A stretch of DNA of 22,486 nucleotides from Aliicoccus persicus_A (GCA_020741755.1 DYYI01000107.1:1-22486), one strand, 5' to 3'; shown: positions 1-7,874, counted from the stretch's first letter. Numbers and translations: made by a program. Notes: generated from the letters alone by a model not told the origin.

Positions 1-1
1 T

Positions 2-802
2 GCAAACATCGGGTCGCAGTGCCTCGCAATTCCACCAGGAGTGTTCTGGGAGGAAATAACAGAGAGATCAACAAAGGAGAAGAAATTGAAAAAGAAGGAG
101 AAGGAGGAAAAATCCGCGGGGGCTGCAAAAGAAATAGAAGAAGAAGAAGAGGAAGAGGTCGTTGAAGAGGAAGAAGAGGAAGAACAAATGCAACAAGTTC
201 AGATCTCTGAAGAGGATCTATTTTATGATTCTCATATTTACCGTCTCGTCGATAAAAACCACGCACTTGCCGAAGATTATGTGCCGAGTGACCTTGTGAC
301 TGTCGATGTTCGTGTTGTGTACGAGGACGGTGCGAATCAACTTAGACAAATTGCAGCACAAGCACTCTCGAATTTATTCGCAGCCGCTGATAACGATGGC
401 ATTACACTCTATGCAGATTCTGGCTATCGTTCATATGATACGCAAGCTGGATTATATAATTCTTATGTTGAACGAAGCGGTGAAGCTGAGGCGAATCGAT
501 ATAGTGCACAGCCGGGTCATAGCGAACACCAAACTGGGTTGACGATGGATGTGACTTCTGAGTCTGCAAACTTCCAATTATTACAAAGCTTTGGTGATAC
601 TGAAGAAGGAATATGGGTGGAAGAAAACGCCCATAGATATGGCTTCATCATCAGCTATCCTGAGGGTACGGAAGAAATCACAGGTTATATGTATGAACCA
701 TGGCACTTGCGCTTTTTAGGTATTTCACTAGCGACTGAAGTATATGAGAGTGGCTTAACATACCAAGAATATTTGATGGAAAGAGGATTTGACATTGAGT
801 AA
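2..802 (+). CDS. VanY-family D-alanyl-D-alanine carboxypeptidase (M15B), 5' end probably outside window
   Basis: This is a zinc D,D-carboxypeptidase of the VanY/LAS family, which trims the terminal D-Ala from peptidoglycan stem peptides outside the cell. The catalytic domain is complete: SGYRSY, then PGHSEHQTGLTMDV with the zinc ligands His and Asp, then EPWHLRFLG with the catalytic Glu and the third zinc ligand His. It is preceded by a highly charged Lys/Glu-rich linker encoded by an almost pure purine tract (about 59-190). No signal peptide or lipobox is visible, and the frame stays open to the window edge, so the export signal probably lies upstream. Possible internal starts are GTG at 41, with a poorly placed ribosome site, and TTG at 86, with AAAGGAGA at a good distance; either would give a protein without an export signal. 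The 3' end overlaps the next gene by 8 bases, which suggests translational coupling. Confidence 0.85.
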   Translation, partial: ANIGSQCLAIPPGVFWEEITERSTKEKKLKKKEKEEKSAGAAKEIEEEEEEEVVEEEEEEEQMQQVQISEEDLFYDSHIYRLVDKNHALAEDYVPSDLVTVDVRVVYEDGANQLRQIAAQALSNLFAAADNDGITLYADSGYRSYDTQAGLYNSYVERSGEAEANRYSAQPGHSEHQTGLTMDVTSESANFQLLQSFGDTEEGIWVEENAHRYGFIISYPEGTEEITGYMYEPWHLRFLGISLATEVYESGLTYQEYLMERGFDIE

Positions 803-2150
803 ATTACACTTAACTAAATTCGCCGTCGGTGCGCTGCTACTCAGCATGCTCGCCGCTTGTAATGATGATACAGACACTGAAAATGACACAGACGAAACAG
901 ATGATAGCAATGCAGAGACTGAGGAAAATGTAGACGAGTCATCGGAAGAGGAAAATGAAGATGACGAATCTGAGAATTCTGAATCCGAAGACACTGAATC
1001 CGAAGACAGCACAGCGGATTCCGACACTGAAGAAGAGGAAGTCGAGGAAGAGATAGAAGACATCAATGTCCGCATCACATTCACTGGTGATATTATGGGA
1101 CACCAGCCACAAATCGATAGTGCATGGGACGAGTCTCTCGGCCGCTACAATTATGATCCGGTATTCGAATTCGTCGCACCGCACTTTGAAGATTCTGATG
1201 TGGTTATTGGTAATTTAGAGCTTACGCTTTCTGGACCTGATTATCCATATGCAGGCTATCCAAATTTTAACTCTCCTGATGAGTTACTCGATGCGATTGA
1301 AAATGCTGGCTACACAATGCTCAACCTGACGAATAATCACAGTTGGGATACGGGGATTGATGGGTTGATCCGAACGCGTGAACAGGTGGACGCCTCATCC
1401 ATGGAAGCTTGGGGTACATATGTCGAAGAACCTGAGTCACGTGTTGTCTATAAAGAGTTTGGAGATAAAACATTCGCATTCCTTACATATGCAGAAACAT
1501 TCAATGGAATGGTTGACCATGTGAACAATCCAGAGTATGTCATTCAGCACTCGAACTTTATCAATGAGACTTATATGTTAGAAGATTTAGAAGAAGCAAA
1601 GGCAAATGATGCGGATGCAATTATTGTCAACATGCACTGGGGTGAAGAGTATCAACACGAGCCGACTGAACGCGCTGTTGAATGGACAGAATTTTTAGTT
1701 GAAAACGGTGCAGATATCGTCATGGGTGGACACCCACATGTACTTCAACCCGCAGAACTTATTGAAGTTGGAGACAATCAAGCATTTGTTTCATATTCAC
1801 TCGGAAACTTCGTATCAAATCAACGCTTTGAATCACTCGGTAATGTATATGGTGAAACTGTTGCACGTGCGACAGAAAATGGTGTAATCGTCCATCTTGA
1901 TGTGACGATTTCAGGTGACGATGTTCGATTAACTGACGTAGAGTTTGTACCGACTTGGGTGTATGCAGGCTATGAGAAAACGGGTTCATATGATTACGCA
2001 ATTTTACCGACAGAAGACTTCATAGAAGACCCAAGATTTGCAGAAACTTACGTTGATCGTATCACCGCTTCAAGAGACCATACATTAACCATTTTAGGTA
2101 ATTATGGCATCTTTGAGGAGGAGATTGATCTTGAACTCGGAACTTACTAG
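795..2150 (+). CDS. CapA-family (PGA_cap) metallophosphatase-like lipoprotein
   Basis: This is a secreted lipoprotein of the CapA/PGA_cap family, related to calcineurin-like phosphoesterases and named after the poly-gamma-glutamate capsule protein CapA. I chose TTG at 795 because AGAGGA (782-787) sits 7 bases upstream; a TTG at 789 is too close to it. The 451-residue protein has a signal peptide ending in SMLAAC (lipidated Cys22), a hyperacidic linker (about 23-89), then the CapA domain. That domain keeps the conserved motifs: FTGDIMGH (Asp99), GNLELTLSG, LTNNHSWDTG, NMHWGEEY, GGHPHVLQP and YSLGNFVSNQR. These His/Asp/Asn residues form the usual metal-binding centre, so it should be active. 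No capB, capC or capE genes are nearby, so a role in poly-gamma-glutamate synthesis is not supported. A different cell-surface role is more likely. Confidence 0.88.
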   Translation: MSKLHLTKFAVGALLLSMLAACNDDTDTENDTDETDDSNAETEENVDESSEEENEDDESENSESEDTESEDSTADSDTEEEEVEEEIEDINVRITFTGDIMGHQPQIDSAWDESLGRYNYDPVFEFVAPHFEDSDVVIGNLELTLSGPDYPYAGYPNFNSPDELLDAIENAGYTMLNLTNNHSWDTGIDGLIRTREQVDASSMEAWGTYVEEPESRVVYKEFGDKTFAFLTYAETFNGMVDHVNNPEYVIQHSNFINETYMLEDLEEAKANDADAIIVNMHWGEEYQHEPTERAVEWTEFLVENGADIVMGGHPHVLQPAELIEVGDNQAFVSYSLGNFVSNQRFESLGNVYGETVARATENGVIVHLDVTISGDDVRLTDVEFVPTWVYAGYEKTGSYDYAILPTEDFIEDPRFAETYVDRITASRDHTLTILGNYGIFEEEIDLELGTY

Positions 2151-3579
2151 ACCAGATGGAAGAAAATTATTATATATTACAGTAGCAGCCATCGCCTTCG
2201 CAATATTCATGGTCCTTTTGATGCAGACGGTCTTCTCTTCAACACCGACAGAGGATGTTGTAGATGAAGATACCGATTCAGATGAGGAAACGGAAACGAC
2301 AGAAGACGCACATGAAACGGTTATTCCAGAAGAAGATATCACAATCACTGTATCGGCAGTCGGTGATATTACGATTCATGACGCACAGTTAAACAGTATG
2401 TTTGATAATGAAACAAGTGATTATAATTTCGACCCCGCATTCGATAAAATCCAAAGCATTTTATCGGCAAGTGATTTAACGATTGGTAATATGAATGGCG
2501 TGTTTGCTGGTGCGGAAAACACACATTCAGGCTACCCTTCCTTTAATACACCAGATGCACTGGCAGATACACTCAGTGCGGCAGGGTTCGACCTGCTAGT
2601 CGGTGCGAATGCGACAGCAATGAACTTCGGGTTTGATGGCGTTTCAAGAACACAAGAAGTGATGACAAATGCTGGCATTGACCCGGTCGGAATATATAAT
2701 GCGGATGATAGCCATGCGGTATATAAAGAAGTCGATGGCATTTTGATTGCCTTCGTTGCGTATAGTGAAAACATCGATGGATATAACAACCAGAACATAC
2801 CATTTGAAGAAGCTGCTGAACGCGTCGGTATTATGAATGAAGATACAATCAATGCTGACCTTGATGAAGTACGTAGCAATAACCCAGACTTCATTTTTGC
2901 GTATATGAACTGGGGCGAAGAATTCCAATATGATGTCACAGAAATGCAAGAACAATATATTAATTTGCTCGCTGATAATGGCGTCGACGTTGTTGTTGGT
3001 TCGTATCCAAAAAATATCCAGCGCACACAATATGTTACTGGTAGTACTAATCCTACGTCTGATTCGGACGAAGAAAATGAAGATAGTGAAGAAGCAGAAG
3101 AACATGAAACATTCGTCGCCTACTCTCTTGGTAACTTCTTCTCTAACCAGCGTAGAGAAACACTAGGAGACGGTTATGAACCGACAGAAGATGGCGTGAT
3201 CATGAACTTTGAAATCACAAAAGCTGCTGGTACTGGTGATACGACATTATCTGATGTTGAATTTATACCAACTTGGACATATCGCCATTCAGAGAATAAC
3301 CAAGTACCATTTACGTATGATATATTACCTGTTGAAGAGACACTTGCTGATGATGATTCATACAACGACGAAGTAATGGGTAAACTCAATGACTCACTCG
3401 TCCGTACTGAAGTCAGACTCAACATGGCACAAGCAAGAAGCACAGAAGTTGAGCCGAGTACTGTTATTGAAGTAGAAGATAATGTAGAAGCGGATGATGA
3501 AGAGGAACCTGCAGATGATGAGGTTGAGGAAACTGAAAACACTGAAGAAGACTCAGAAGATACTACAAGCGAAGAGTAA
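2131..3579 (+). CDS. Second CapA-family protein, membrane anchored, eroded metal site (probable pseudoenzyme)
   Basis: This 482-residue paralog overlaps the preceding gene. TTG at 2131 is preceded by GAGGAGGAG (2115-2123) at a spacing of 7, so I prefer it to ATG 2104, which lies upstream of that ribosome site. The N-terminus has one transmembrane helix (about 12-35) instead of a lipobox, then an acidic linker, the CapA fold (about 70-430) and a very acidic C-terminal tail. The fold is recognisable from VGDITIHD, MNWGEEFQYD and YSLGNFFSNQR. However, the metal-site motifs have changed: the NNH segment reads GANATAMNFGFDG, MHWGEE became MNWGEE, and GGHPHV became GSYPKN. Three metal-binding histidines are therefore missing. 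I infer a non-catalytic partner or binding protein, co-expressed with the intact copy. An acidic insertion after VTGSTNPT separates core strands. Confidence 0.85.
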   Translation: MNSELTRPDGRKLLYITVAAIAFAIFMVLLMQTVFSSTPTEDVVDEDTDSDEETETTEDAHETVIPEEDITITVSAVGDITIHDAQLNSMFDNETSDYNFDPAFDKIQSILSASDLTIGNMNGVFAGAENTHSGYPSFNTPDALADTLSAAGFDLLVGANATAMNFGFDGVSRTQEVMTNAGIDPVGIYNADDSHAVYKEVDGILIAFVAYSENIDGYNNQNIPFEEAAERVGIMNEDTINADLDEVRSNNPDFIFAYMNWGEEFQYDVTEMQEQYINLLADNGVDVVVGSYPKNIQRTQYVTGSTNPTSDSDEENEDSEEAEEHETFVAYSLGNFFSNQRRETLGDGYEPTEDGVIMNFEITKAAGTGDTTLSDVEFIPTWTYRHSENNQVPFTYDILPVEETLADDDSYNDEVMGKLNDSLVRTEVRLNMAQARSTEVEPSTVIEVEDNVEADDEEEPADDEVEETENTEEDSEDTTSEE

Positions 3580-3589
3580 CAGATTTTTG

Positions 3590-3625
3590 ACTCGGGAAAC
3601 CAACTTTGGTTTTCCGAGTTTTTTT
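3590..3625 (+). terminator. Intrinsic terminator ending the vanY-capA-capA operon
   Basis: The inverted repeat ACTCGGGAAACCAA / TTGGTTTTCCGAGT forms a stem of about 13 bp with one G-U pair and a tiny loop. A run of seven T follows directly. It lies 10 bases after the stop codon at 3579. Confidence 0.9.
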
Positions 3626-3866
3626 GTATGTTTAGAGTCCAATAAAACGTTTAGGACTAAATCTTTCTCGCTTAAATCATGCGATAGGAAAAAATGGTAT
3701 TTAAACTATAATACAATCTTGTTACATTCAATGGTTAATAGTAGGAATATCACTAAAATTCATGGTATATTTATATAGAAATATCATTAATTTTTGCAAT
3801 ATAGTTATGTGAATAGGGTATTGTAAATTAATGTGTGTTTAAGGACTTAAAAAAGGGGAGATACTT
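3626..3866 (+). promoter_or_regulatory. AT-rich leader/promoter region of the Asp-Ala lipoprotein gene
   Basis: About 240 bases without a gene, AT-rich, between a terminator and a strong ribosome site (AAAAGGGGAG, 3851-3860, 6 bases before ATG 3867). The promoter must lie here because the upstream operon is terminated. I cannot assign a convincing -35/-10 pair; TTGCAA near 3795 with TATTGT near 3819 is weak (spacing about 19). No riboswitch-like structure is obvious. Confidence 0.4.
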
Positions 3867-5453
3867 ATGAAAAAGTATTTACTGACAGTAGTAGGTGCAG
3901 GTGTACTTTTATCTGCGTGTGATTTAGATTTAGAAGGAATCGGTCTATTACCAGGTTCTGACGAAGAAGATCCAGTCGAAGAGACTACAGAAGACACGAC
4001 TGATACAGATGAAACTAATGATGAAGAAACTAATGATGAAGATACAACAGATGAAGATGTAGAAGCAGACGCCGATGCGGATGCCGACGCTGATTCAGAT
4101 GCCGACGCTGATTCAGATGCCGATGCTGACGCTGATGCAGATGCCGACGCTGATTCAGACGCTGATGCGGATGCTGACGCCGACGCCGATGCGGATGCCG
4201 ACGCGGATGCTGACGCCGATGCGGATGCTGACGCTGACGCTGATGCGGATGCGGATGCCGACGCGGATGCTGATGCTGACGCTGATTCAGATGCTGATGC
4301 CGACGCTGACGCTGATGCAGATGCCGATGCTGACGCCGATGCGGATGCTGACGCCGATGCGGATGCCGATGCTGACGCCGATGCGGATGCTGACGCCGAT
4401 GCAGATGCCGATACAGATAGAGAACCAACAAATGAGTTAGCAACGGATGATCAAGATGTTGCTGCAATGTTCTTCTCAACGGATGGTAATGCACCAACGG
4501 TTGAAGAAGTAAGTGGTATCACTGAAGACATGACTCAAGTTGATGTTGAAGCTTTATACGGTACACATGAGGATGCGTTCTTATTCCCTGCTGTAGGTGA
4601 AGAAGAAGGCGAAGTTCTTGCTTACGTTTACGGTAATGTTGCAGTTGTTTACAATGCAGCAACAATCTACGGTGAAGAAGGCGAATTCGTTGATGAAAAT
4701 GTCGTGCCAGAAGAAGTTCAAGTACAAGATGTACACTACTTCTCAGGTGCAACTTACGATGAGTTAGTCGAAGTTTACGGTGAACCGACTGAAGATAACA
4801 GTGAAGATACAGAAGCACCATATGCTGTATTCTTAACTGAAGATGACAACGGCATGCGTGAAACTCGTGTTGACTTTGTCGCTTCTGATGATGGAGCAGA
4901 AGAAGATGCTGAAACTGAAGAAGAGACTGAAGAAGACGCGGAAGCTTCATCTGATTTAACTGCAGGTCTTGTACGCGTTGTCGCTGAGGATGTTCAAGCA
5001 TCTGAAGATGGTACTGAAGAAGACGGTGAAGAAACAACTGAAGATGGTACTGAAGAAGATGCTGAAGATTCAACAGATGAAGATGGAACAGATGAAGAAA
5101 CTGAAGAAGATGCTGAAGCTTCATCAGACGTGCCACAGTTCTACGTTGACACTGTAGCTGGTTTCCACAACCACTTACAGGCGTACTACAATAACTGGGG
5201 CCACAACTTATTCAGCTTCATGCCAGCAAACAGTAACTTATCATACGCGATCATGAACAACTACAACTCTGGTCAATTTGCTGACTATAGTTTTAGTAAC
5301 TTATCAGTAAACAGCGTTTCTGATAATGGTGATGGTTCATCAACAGTGAACTTCACAATTACTGAATCATATGGTGGTAACTCTTATAACAACAACGTAT
5401 CAATGGTCGTTGATAACAATGCTGCGATCATCTATAGCATCAATTACAACTAA
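3867..5453 (+). CDS. Acidic lipoprotein with long Asp-Ala dipeptide stalk and two C-terminal domains
   Basis: This 528-residue secreted lipoprotein has a signal peptide ending LLSAC (lipidated Cys18). An acidic Glu/Thr/Asp segment follows, then an almost perfect Asp-Ala dipeptide repeat (residues 68-184) broken by only four Ser and one final Thr. A folded domain comes next (about 190-375), with YGT, YGNVAVVY and VEVYGEPTED, which tentatively resembles the YjgB/DUF4309 type. It is interrupted by a long Glu/Asp insertion. The C-terminal domain (about 425-528, starting FYVDTVAGFHNHL) looks like a small NTF2-like fold similar to the end domain of TcaA-type proteins. The stalk resembles the Asp-Ser wall-spanning region of Sdr adhesins, but the anchor is an N-terminal lipid, not LPXTG. 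I infer a protein tethered to the membrane that reaches through the wall. Its function is unknown. A paralog without the stalk lies at 8596-9645. Confidence 0.88.
   Translation: MKKYLLTVVGAGVLLSACDLDLEGIGLLPGSDEEDPVEETTEDTTDTDETNDEETNDEDTTDEDVEADADADADADSDADADSDADADADADADADSDADADADADADADADADADADADADADADADADADADADADADSDADADADADADADADADADADADADADADADADADADADADTDREPTNELATDDQDVAAMFFSTDGNAPTVEEVSGITEDMTQVDVEALYGTHEDAFLFPAVGEEEGEVLAYVYGNVAVVYNAATIYGEEGEFVDENVVPEEVQVQDVHYFSGATYDELVEVYGEPTEDNSEDTEAPYAVFLTEDDNGMRETRVDFVASDDGAEEDAETEEETEEDAEASSDLTAGLVRVVAEDVQASEDGTEEDGEETTEDGTEEDAEDSTDEDGTDEETEEDAEASSDVPQFYVDTVAGFHNHLQAYYNNWGHNLFSFMPANSNLSYAIMNNYNSGQFADYSFSNLSVNSVSDNGDGSSTVNFTITESYGGNSYNNNVSMVVDNNAAIIYSINYN
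4068..4418 (+). repeat. Coding Asp-Ala microrepeat (6-bp unit, about 117 codons)
   Basis: GAY-GCN dipeptide codons repeat without a break. All four Ala codons and both Asp codons are mixed, and longer blocks such as GCTGACGCCGATGCGGAT recur several times in the second half. The protein repeat is far more regular than the DNA. Long open frames on other strands here are repeat artefacts. Confidence 0.95.
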
Positions 5454-5470
5454 TCATACGTTGATTACTG

Positions 5471-5498
5471 ACCTACCCTTCATTGGGTAGGTTTTTTT
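5471..5498 (+). terminator. Intrinsic terminator after the Asp-Ala lipoprotein gene
   Basis: An 8-bp stem, ACCTACCC / GGGTAGGT, with loop TTCATT is followed by a run of seven T, 17 bases after the stop codon. Confidence 0.9.
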
Positions 5499-5516
5499 AT
5501 TTGAAAAGCGATGAAC

Positions 5517-5546
5517 TTGCACATTTGACGCGTGTTGTCGCATAAT
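5517..5546 (+). promoter_or_regulatory. Candidate sigma-A promoter of the ArsR regulator
   Basis: TTGCAC (5517-5522) and CATAAT (5541-5546) are 18 bases apart, 30 bases upstream of ATG 5576. Each box has two mismatches or fewer to the sigma-A consensus. Confidence 0.45.
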
Positions 5547-5575
5547 AGTAATACCGTATGAAAGGAGATTTCCCA

Positions 5576-5866
5576 ATGACAGAGAAAGATAAAGTGCGAC
5601 ATGCCGCACGGTTGTTTAAGGTTTTAGGAGATGAAACGAGGCTTTCAATCCTCCACCTACTCGCAGAAAATGAGGCGAATGTCTCTACAATTTCTGAGCG
5701 TTTAAACATTGAACAATCCAACATCTCCCATCAACTGAAAACTTTAAAAACCCATCGCCTCGTACAATCGCGACGCGAAGGAAAATCGAATATTTACTTC
5801 CCAGATGATCACCACGTGTATAGCATGCTCGAACAGGTCATTGCACACGTTGAGGAAGATATTTAA
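5576..5866 (+). CDS. ArsR/SmtB-family metal sensor repressor, CzrA-like
   Basis: This is a 96-residue winged-helix repressor. ATG 5576 is chosen over ATG 5558 because AAAGGAG (5561-5567) lies between them at the right distance. The core reads LFKVLGDETRLSILHLL, then the recognition helix segment ISERLNIEQSNISHQLKTL. The C-terminal helix DDHHVYSMLEQVIAHVEED aligns with the alpha-5 zinc site of staphylococcal CzrA, whose ligands are Asp84, His86, His97 and His100. Here the Asp and the first two His are kept, and the last His is replaced by Glu. No N-terminal cysteines of the CadC/ArsR type are present, so a Zn/Co/Ni-type alpha-5 sensor is likely. It should repress the following ATPase gene and perhaps itself, releasing DNA when metal binds. 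Confidence 0.9.
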   Translation: MTEKDKVRHAARLFKVLGDETRLSILHLLAENEANVSTISERLNIEQSNISHQLKTLKTHRLVQSRREGKSNIYFPDDHHVYSMLEQVIAHVEEDI

Positions 5867-5902
5867 GACATATGATAATAAAAAAATCATATGTCTTTTT
5901 TT
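5865..5902 (+). terminator. Intrinsic terminator after the ArsR regulator gene
   Basis: A perfect 12-bp stem, AAGACATATGAT / ATCATATGTCTT, with an A-rich loop is followed by a T run. It overlaps the stop codon. It implies that the ATPase gene mainly uses its own promoter. Confidence 0.85.
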
Positions 5903-5938
5903 CCTTTATTCTAATGAATATTTGTGTTAATATGAAAA

Positions 5939-5963
5939 TATAATCATATGAACAAATGTTCAT
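5939..5963 (+). promoter_or_regulatory. ArsR/SmtB-type operator next to a TATAAT box
   Basis: ATGAACA-AA-TGTTCAT (5948-5963) is a perfect 7-2-7 palindrome and matches the TGAACA-N2-TGTTCA operators bound by CzrA/SmtB-like repressors. TATAAT at 5939-5944 lies just upstream as a likely -10 box. A -35 box is not clear. Binding here would block transcription of the ATPase gene. An ATG inside the palindrome (5948) is not the real start. Confidence 0.75.
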
Positions 5964-5983
5964 TTAAAAGGAGGTTTCCATAC

Positions 5984-7867
5984 ATGAGCCAACAACATGA
6001 ACACGGAAGTCATAGAATAGCTGTCATATTTTATTTTATCGGGCTGGCGCTCGCAATTATCGCGCTATTTACTAGCAGCGACTATATGTTGATTAAAAAT
6101 ACATTATTCACGATTGCAACGATTGCTGCAGGTTATCACGTCGTTGTGTTAGAAGGTGTTACAGACACGATTGAACGAACGAAAGCAAATCGACGCTTCA
6201 CACCGAACGCTCATATTTTAATGGGTCTCGCTGCGATCGGTGCCTCGTTAATTGGTCAATTTTGGGAAGGTACCCTACTCATCTTAATCTTTGCCGGTGC
6301 TCACTTTCTAGAAGATTATGCAGAGGGACGCAGCCGTCGTGAAATTTCTAAACTCATGGATTTAAATCCGACGACAGCACGTCTGCTCGAGCACGATGGC
6401 AACACGCGTATCGTCAATGTCAGTGATTTAGAAATTGGTGATAAACTGCTCGTTTTAAACGGTGATCAAGTGCCCATTGATGGAAAAGTATTATCCGGGG
6501 TTACGTCTATCGACGAATCGAGCATCAACGGTGAGAGTATCCCACGTGAGATTTCTGCAGGTGACGAAGTATTCGGTAGTACGATGAACGGTACGGGGAC
6601 ATTTACGATGGAAGTGACGAAAGTACAGACGGATACTGTATTTTCTAAAATACTTCAGTTGGTGAATCAAAATAAAAGCAATCGAACGAAAGTTGCGAGT
6701 ATCATTCAGCGTTTTGAACCGAAGTATGTAAACCTTGTTTTAATTGCTGTTGTGCTCTTGATTATACTTCCTCCGCTGCTCTCAGATTGGACGTGGGCAG
6801 ATAGTTATTATCGTGGACTCGTCATATTGATTGCTGCATCACCATGTGCGCTTGCAGCATCAACGGTTTCAGTTACTTTATCCGCAACGTCAAACTTGGC
6901 ACGTCGCGGGGTTTTATCTAAAGGGACAACGTATATTTCACAGTTCGCGAACATCAACGCTATTCTATTCGATAAAACCGGTACACTGACGAAAGGGAAA
7001 CCTGAAGTGACAGACTATCAGTTTTTCGGTGTGGATGATGAGCAAGCAATGATTGATGTAATCGTGGCGATGGAAAGAGAATCAAACCATCCGTTAGCAA
7101 CAGCGATATTGAATGCCTTTGAAGTAAATGAAGTGCTCGATATTAATGTTGAGAACCAGATTGGAACAGGACTTGTTGGTGTCTATGCAGGACACCAATA
7201 TAGAATTGGAAAGCCAACTTCGTTTGACGCAGTAGACATGGAAATTACAGAATCGAATGAACGGTTAGCAACACTCGGAAGAACAGTTGTCTATGTGGCA
7301 CGCGACGAAGTCGTCGTCGGATTAATAGCGATGATGGACTTGCCGAATGAAGATGCAAAAGATATGATTGCTTACTTTAGAGAAAACAATATACAGACTG
7401 AAATGATCACAGGAGATTCCCAGACGACAGGACAAGCTGTGGCAGATGTATTGAATATTGACTCAGTAAGTGCGAACGTCATGCCGGATGACAAATCAAG
7501 AATCGTCGGAGAAATTCAAGATAATTATGGTGTTGTGGCAATGGTTGGAGATGGCGTCAACGACGCGCCAGCACTCGTTAAGGCAGACGTCGGCGTGGCG
7601 ATGGGAGACGGTACAGACGTCGCAGTCGAAGTATCCGACTTGGCACTGATGAATAACAATTTAACGAACTTAGTTGCAGCACATAAAGTCGCAAAGCGCA
7701 TGAATAGAGTGATTTGGCAAAACATCATCTTTGCGATGGCGGTTGTTGTGTTTTTAGTGACTGTCAGCTTCCTTGGACTGACGGATATTACTTTGAGTGT
7801 CATTATCCACGAAGGTAGTACGTTGGTTGTTATATTAAATGGGCTCCGCTTGTTGAGAGGAAATTAG
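5984..7867 (+). CDS. P1B-4 type heavy-metal-transporting P-type ATPase
   Basis: This 627-residue metal-efflux ATPase starts at ATG 5984, set by AAAAGGAGG at 5966-5974. It has a short His-containing N-terminus (QQHEHGSH) and no CXXC metal-binding domain. Paired transmembrane helices lead to the actuator domain, which has NGES (about 182-185) instead of the usual TGES. The membrane metal site is SPCAL (286-290) rather than CPC. The phosphorylation site is DKTGTLT (Asp330), followed by the SNHPLA nucleotide-binding motif and GDGVNDAPAL. The last helix has HEGST (His609 onward). SPC plus HEGS/T marks subgroup P1B-4 (CoaT, ZosA, PfeT/FrvA), which exports Co, Fe(II), Zn or Cd. Control by a CzrA-like repressor favours Zn/Co over the PerR-controlled Fe(II) type. 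That choice is inference. Confidence 0.93.
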   Translation: MSQQHEHGSHRIAVIFYFIGLALAIIALFTSSDYMLIKNTLFTIATIAAGYHVVVLEGVTDTIERTKANRRFTPNAHILMGLAAIGASLIGQFWEGTLLILIFAGAHFLEDYAEGRSRREISKLMDLNPTTARLLEHDGNTRIVNVSDLEIGDKLLVLNGDQVPIDGKVLSGVTSIDESSINGESIPREISAGDEVFGSTMNGTGTFTMEVTKVQTDTVFSKILQLVNQNKSNRTKVASIIQRFEPKYVNLVLIAVVLLIILPPLLSDWTWADSYYRGLVILIAASPCALAASTVSVTLSATSNLARRGVLSKGTTYISQFANINAILFDKTGTLTKGKPEVTDYQFFGVDDEQAMIDVIVAMERESNHPLATAILNAFEVNEVLDINVENQIGTGLVGVYAGHQYRIGKPTSFDAVDMEITESNERLATLGRTVVYVARDEVVVGLIAMMDLPNEDAKDMIAYFRENNIQTEMITGDSQTTGQAVADVLNIDSVSANVMPDDKSRIVGEIQDNYGVVAMVGDGVNDAPALVKADVGVAMGDGTDVAVEVSDLALMNNNLTNLVAAHKVAKRMNRVIWQNIIFAMAVVVFLVTVSFLGLTDITLSVIIHEGSTLVVILNGLRLLRGN

Positions 7868-7874
7868 GAATATT

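Noticed and set aside
1..59. End of an upstream gene in another frame (stop at 57-59) or a - strand open frame
   Set aside because: Too short to recognise any protein; nothing supports either reading over the open VanY frame.
755..1184. Ser-rich - strand open frames opposite the acidic linkers
   Set aside because: They are the antisense of Glu/Asp codon runs and lack ribosome sites.
795..3579. Poly-gamma-glutamate capsule operon
   Set aside because: Two CapA-family proteins are present but no capB/capC/capE genes, and one CapA lacks metal ligands.
3816..3821. Sigma-B type -10 element GGGTAT before the stalk lipoprotein gene
   Set aside because: No GTTTAA-like -35 element is found at the required distance.
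4030..4497. Long open frame on the - strand and another + frame across the Asp-Ala repeat
   Set aside because: They arise because a 6-bp coding repeat lacks stops in several frames; the proteins are His/Arg/Gln or Met/Thr/Leu low complexity with no ribosome site.
5948..5983. Upstream start for the metal ATPase (ATG 5948)
   Set aside because: That ATG is part of the repressor palindrome; the strong ribosome site AAAAGGAGG lies downstream of it and serves ATG 5984.
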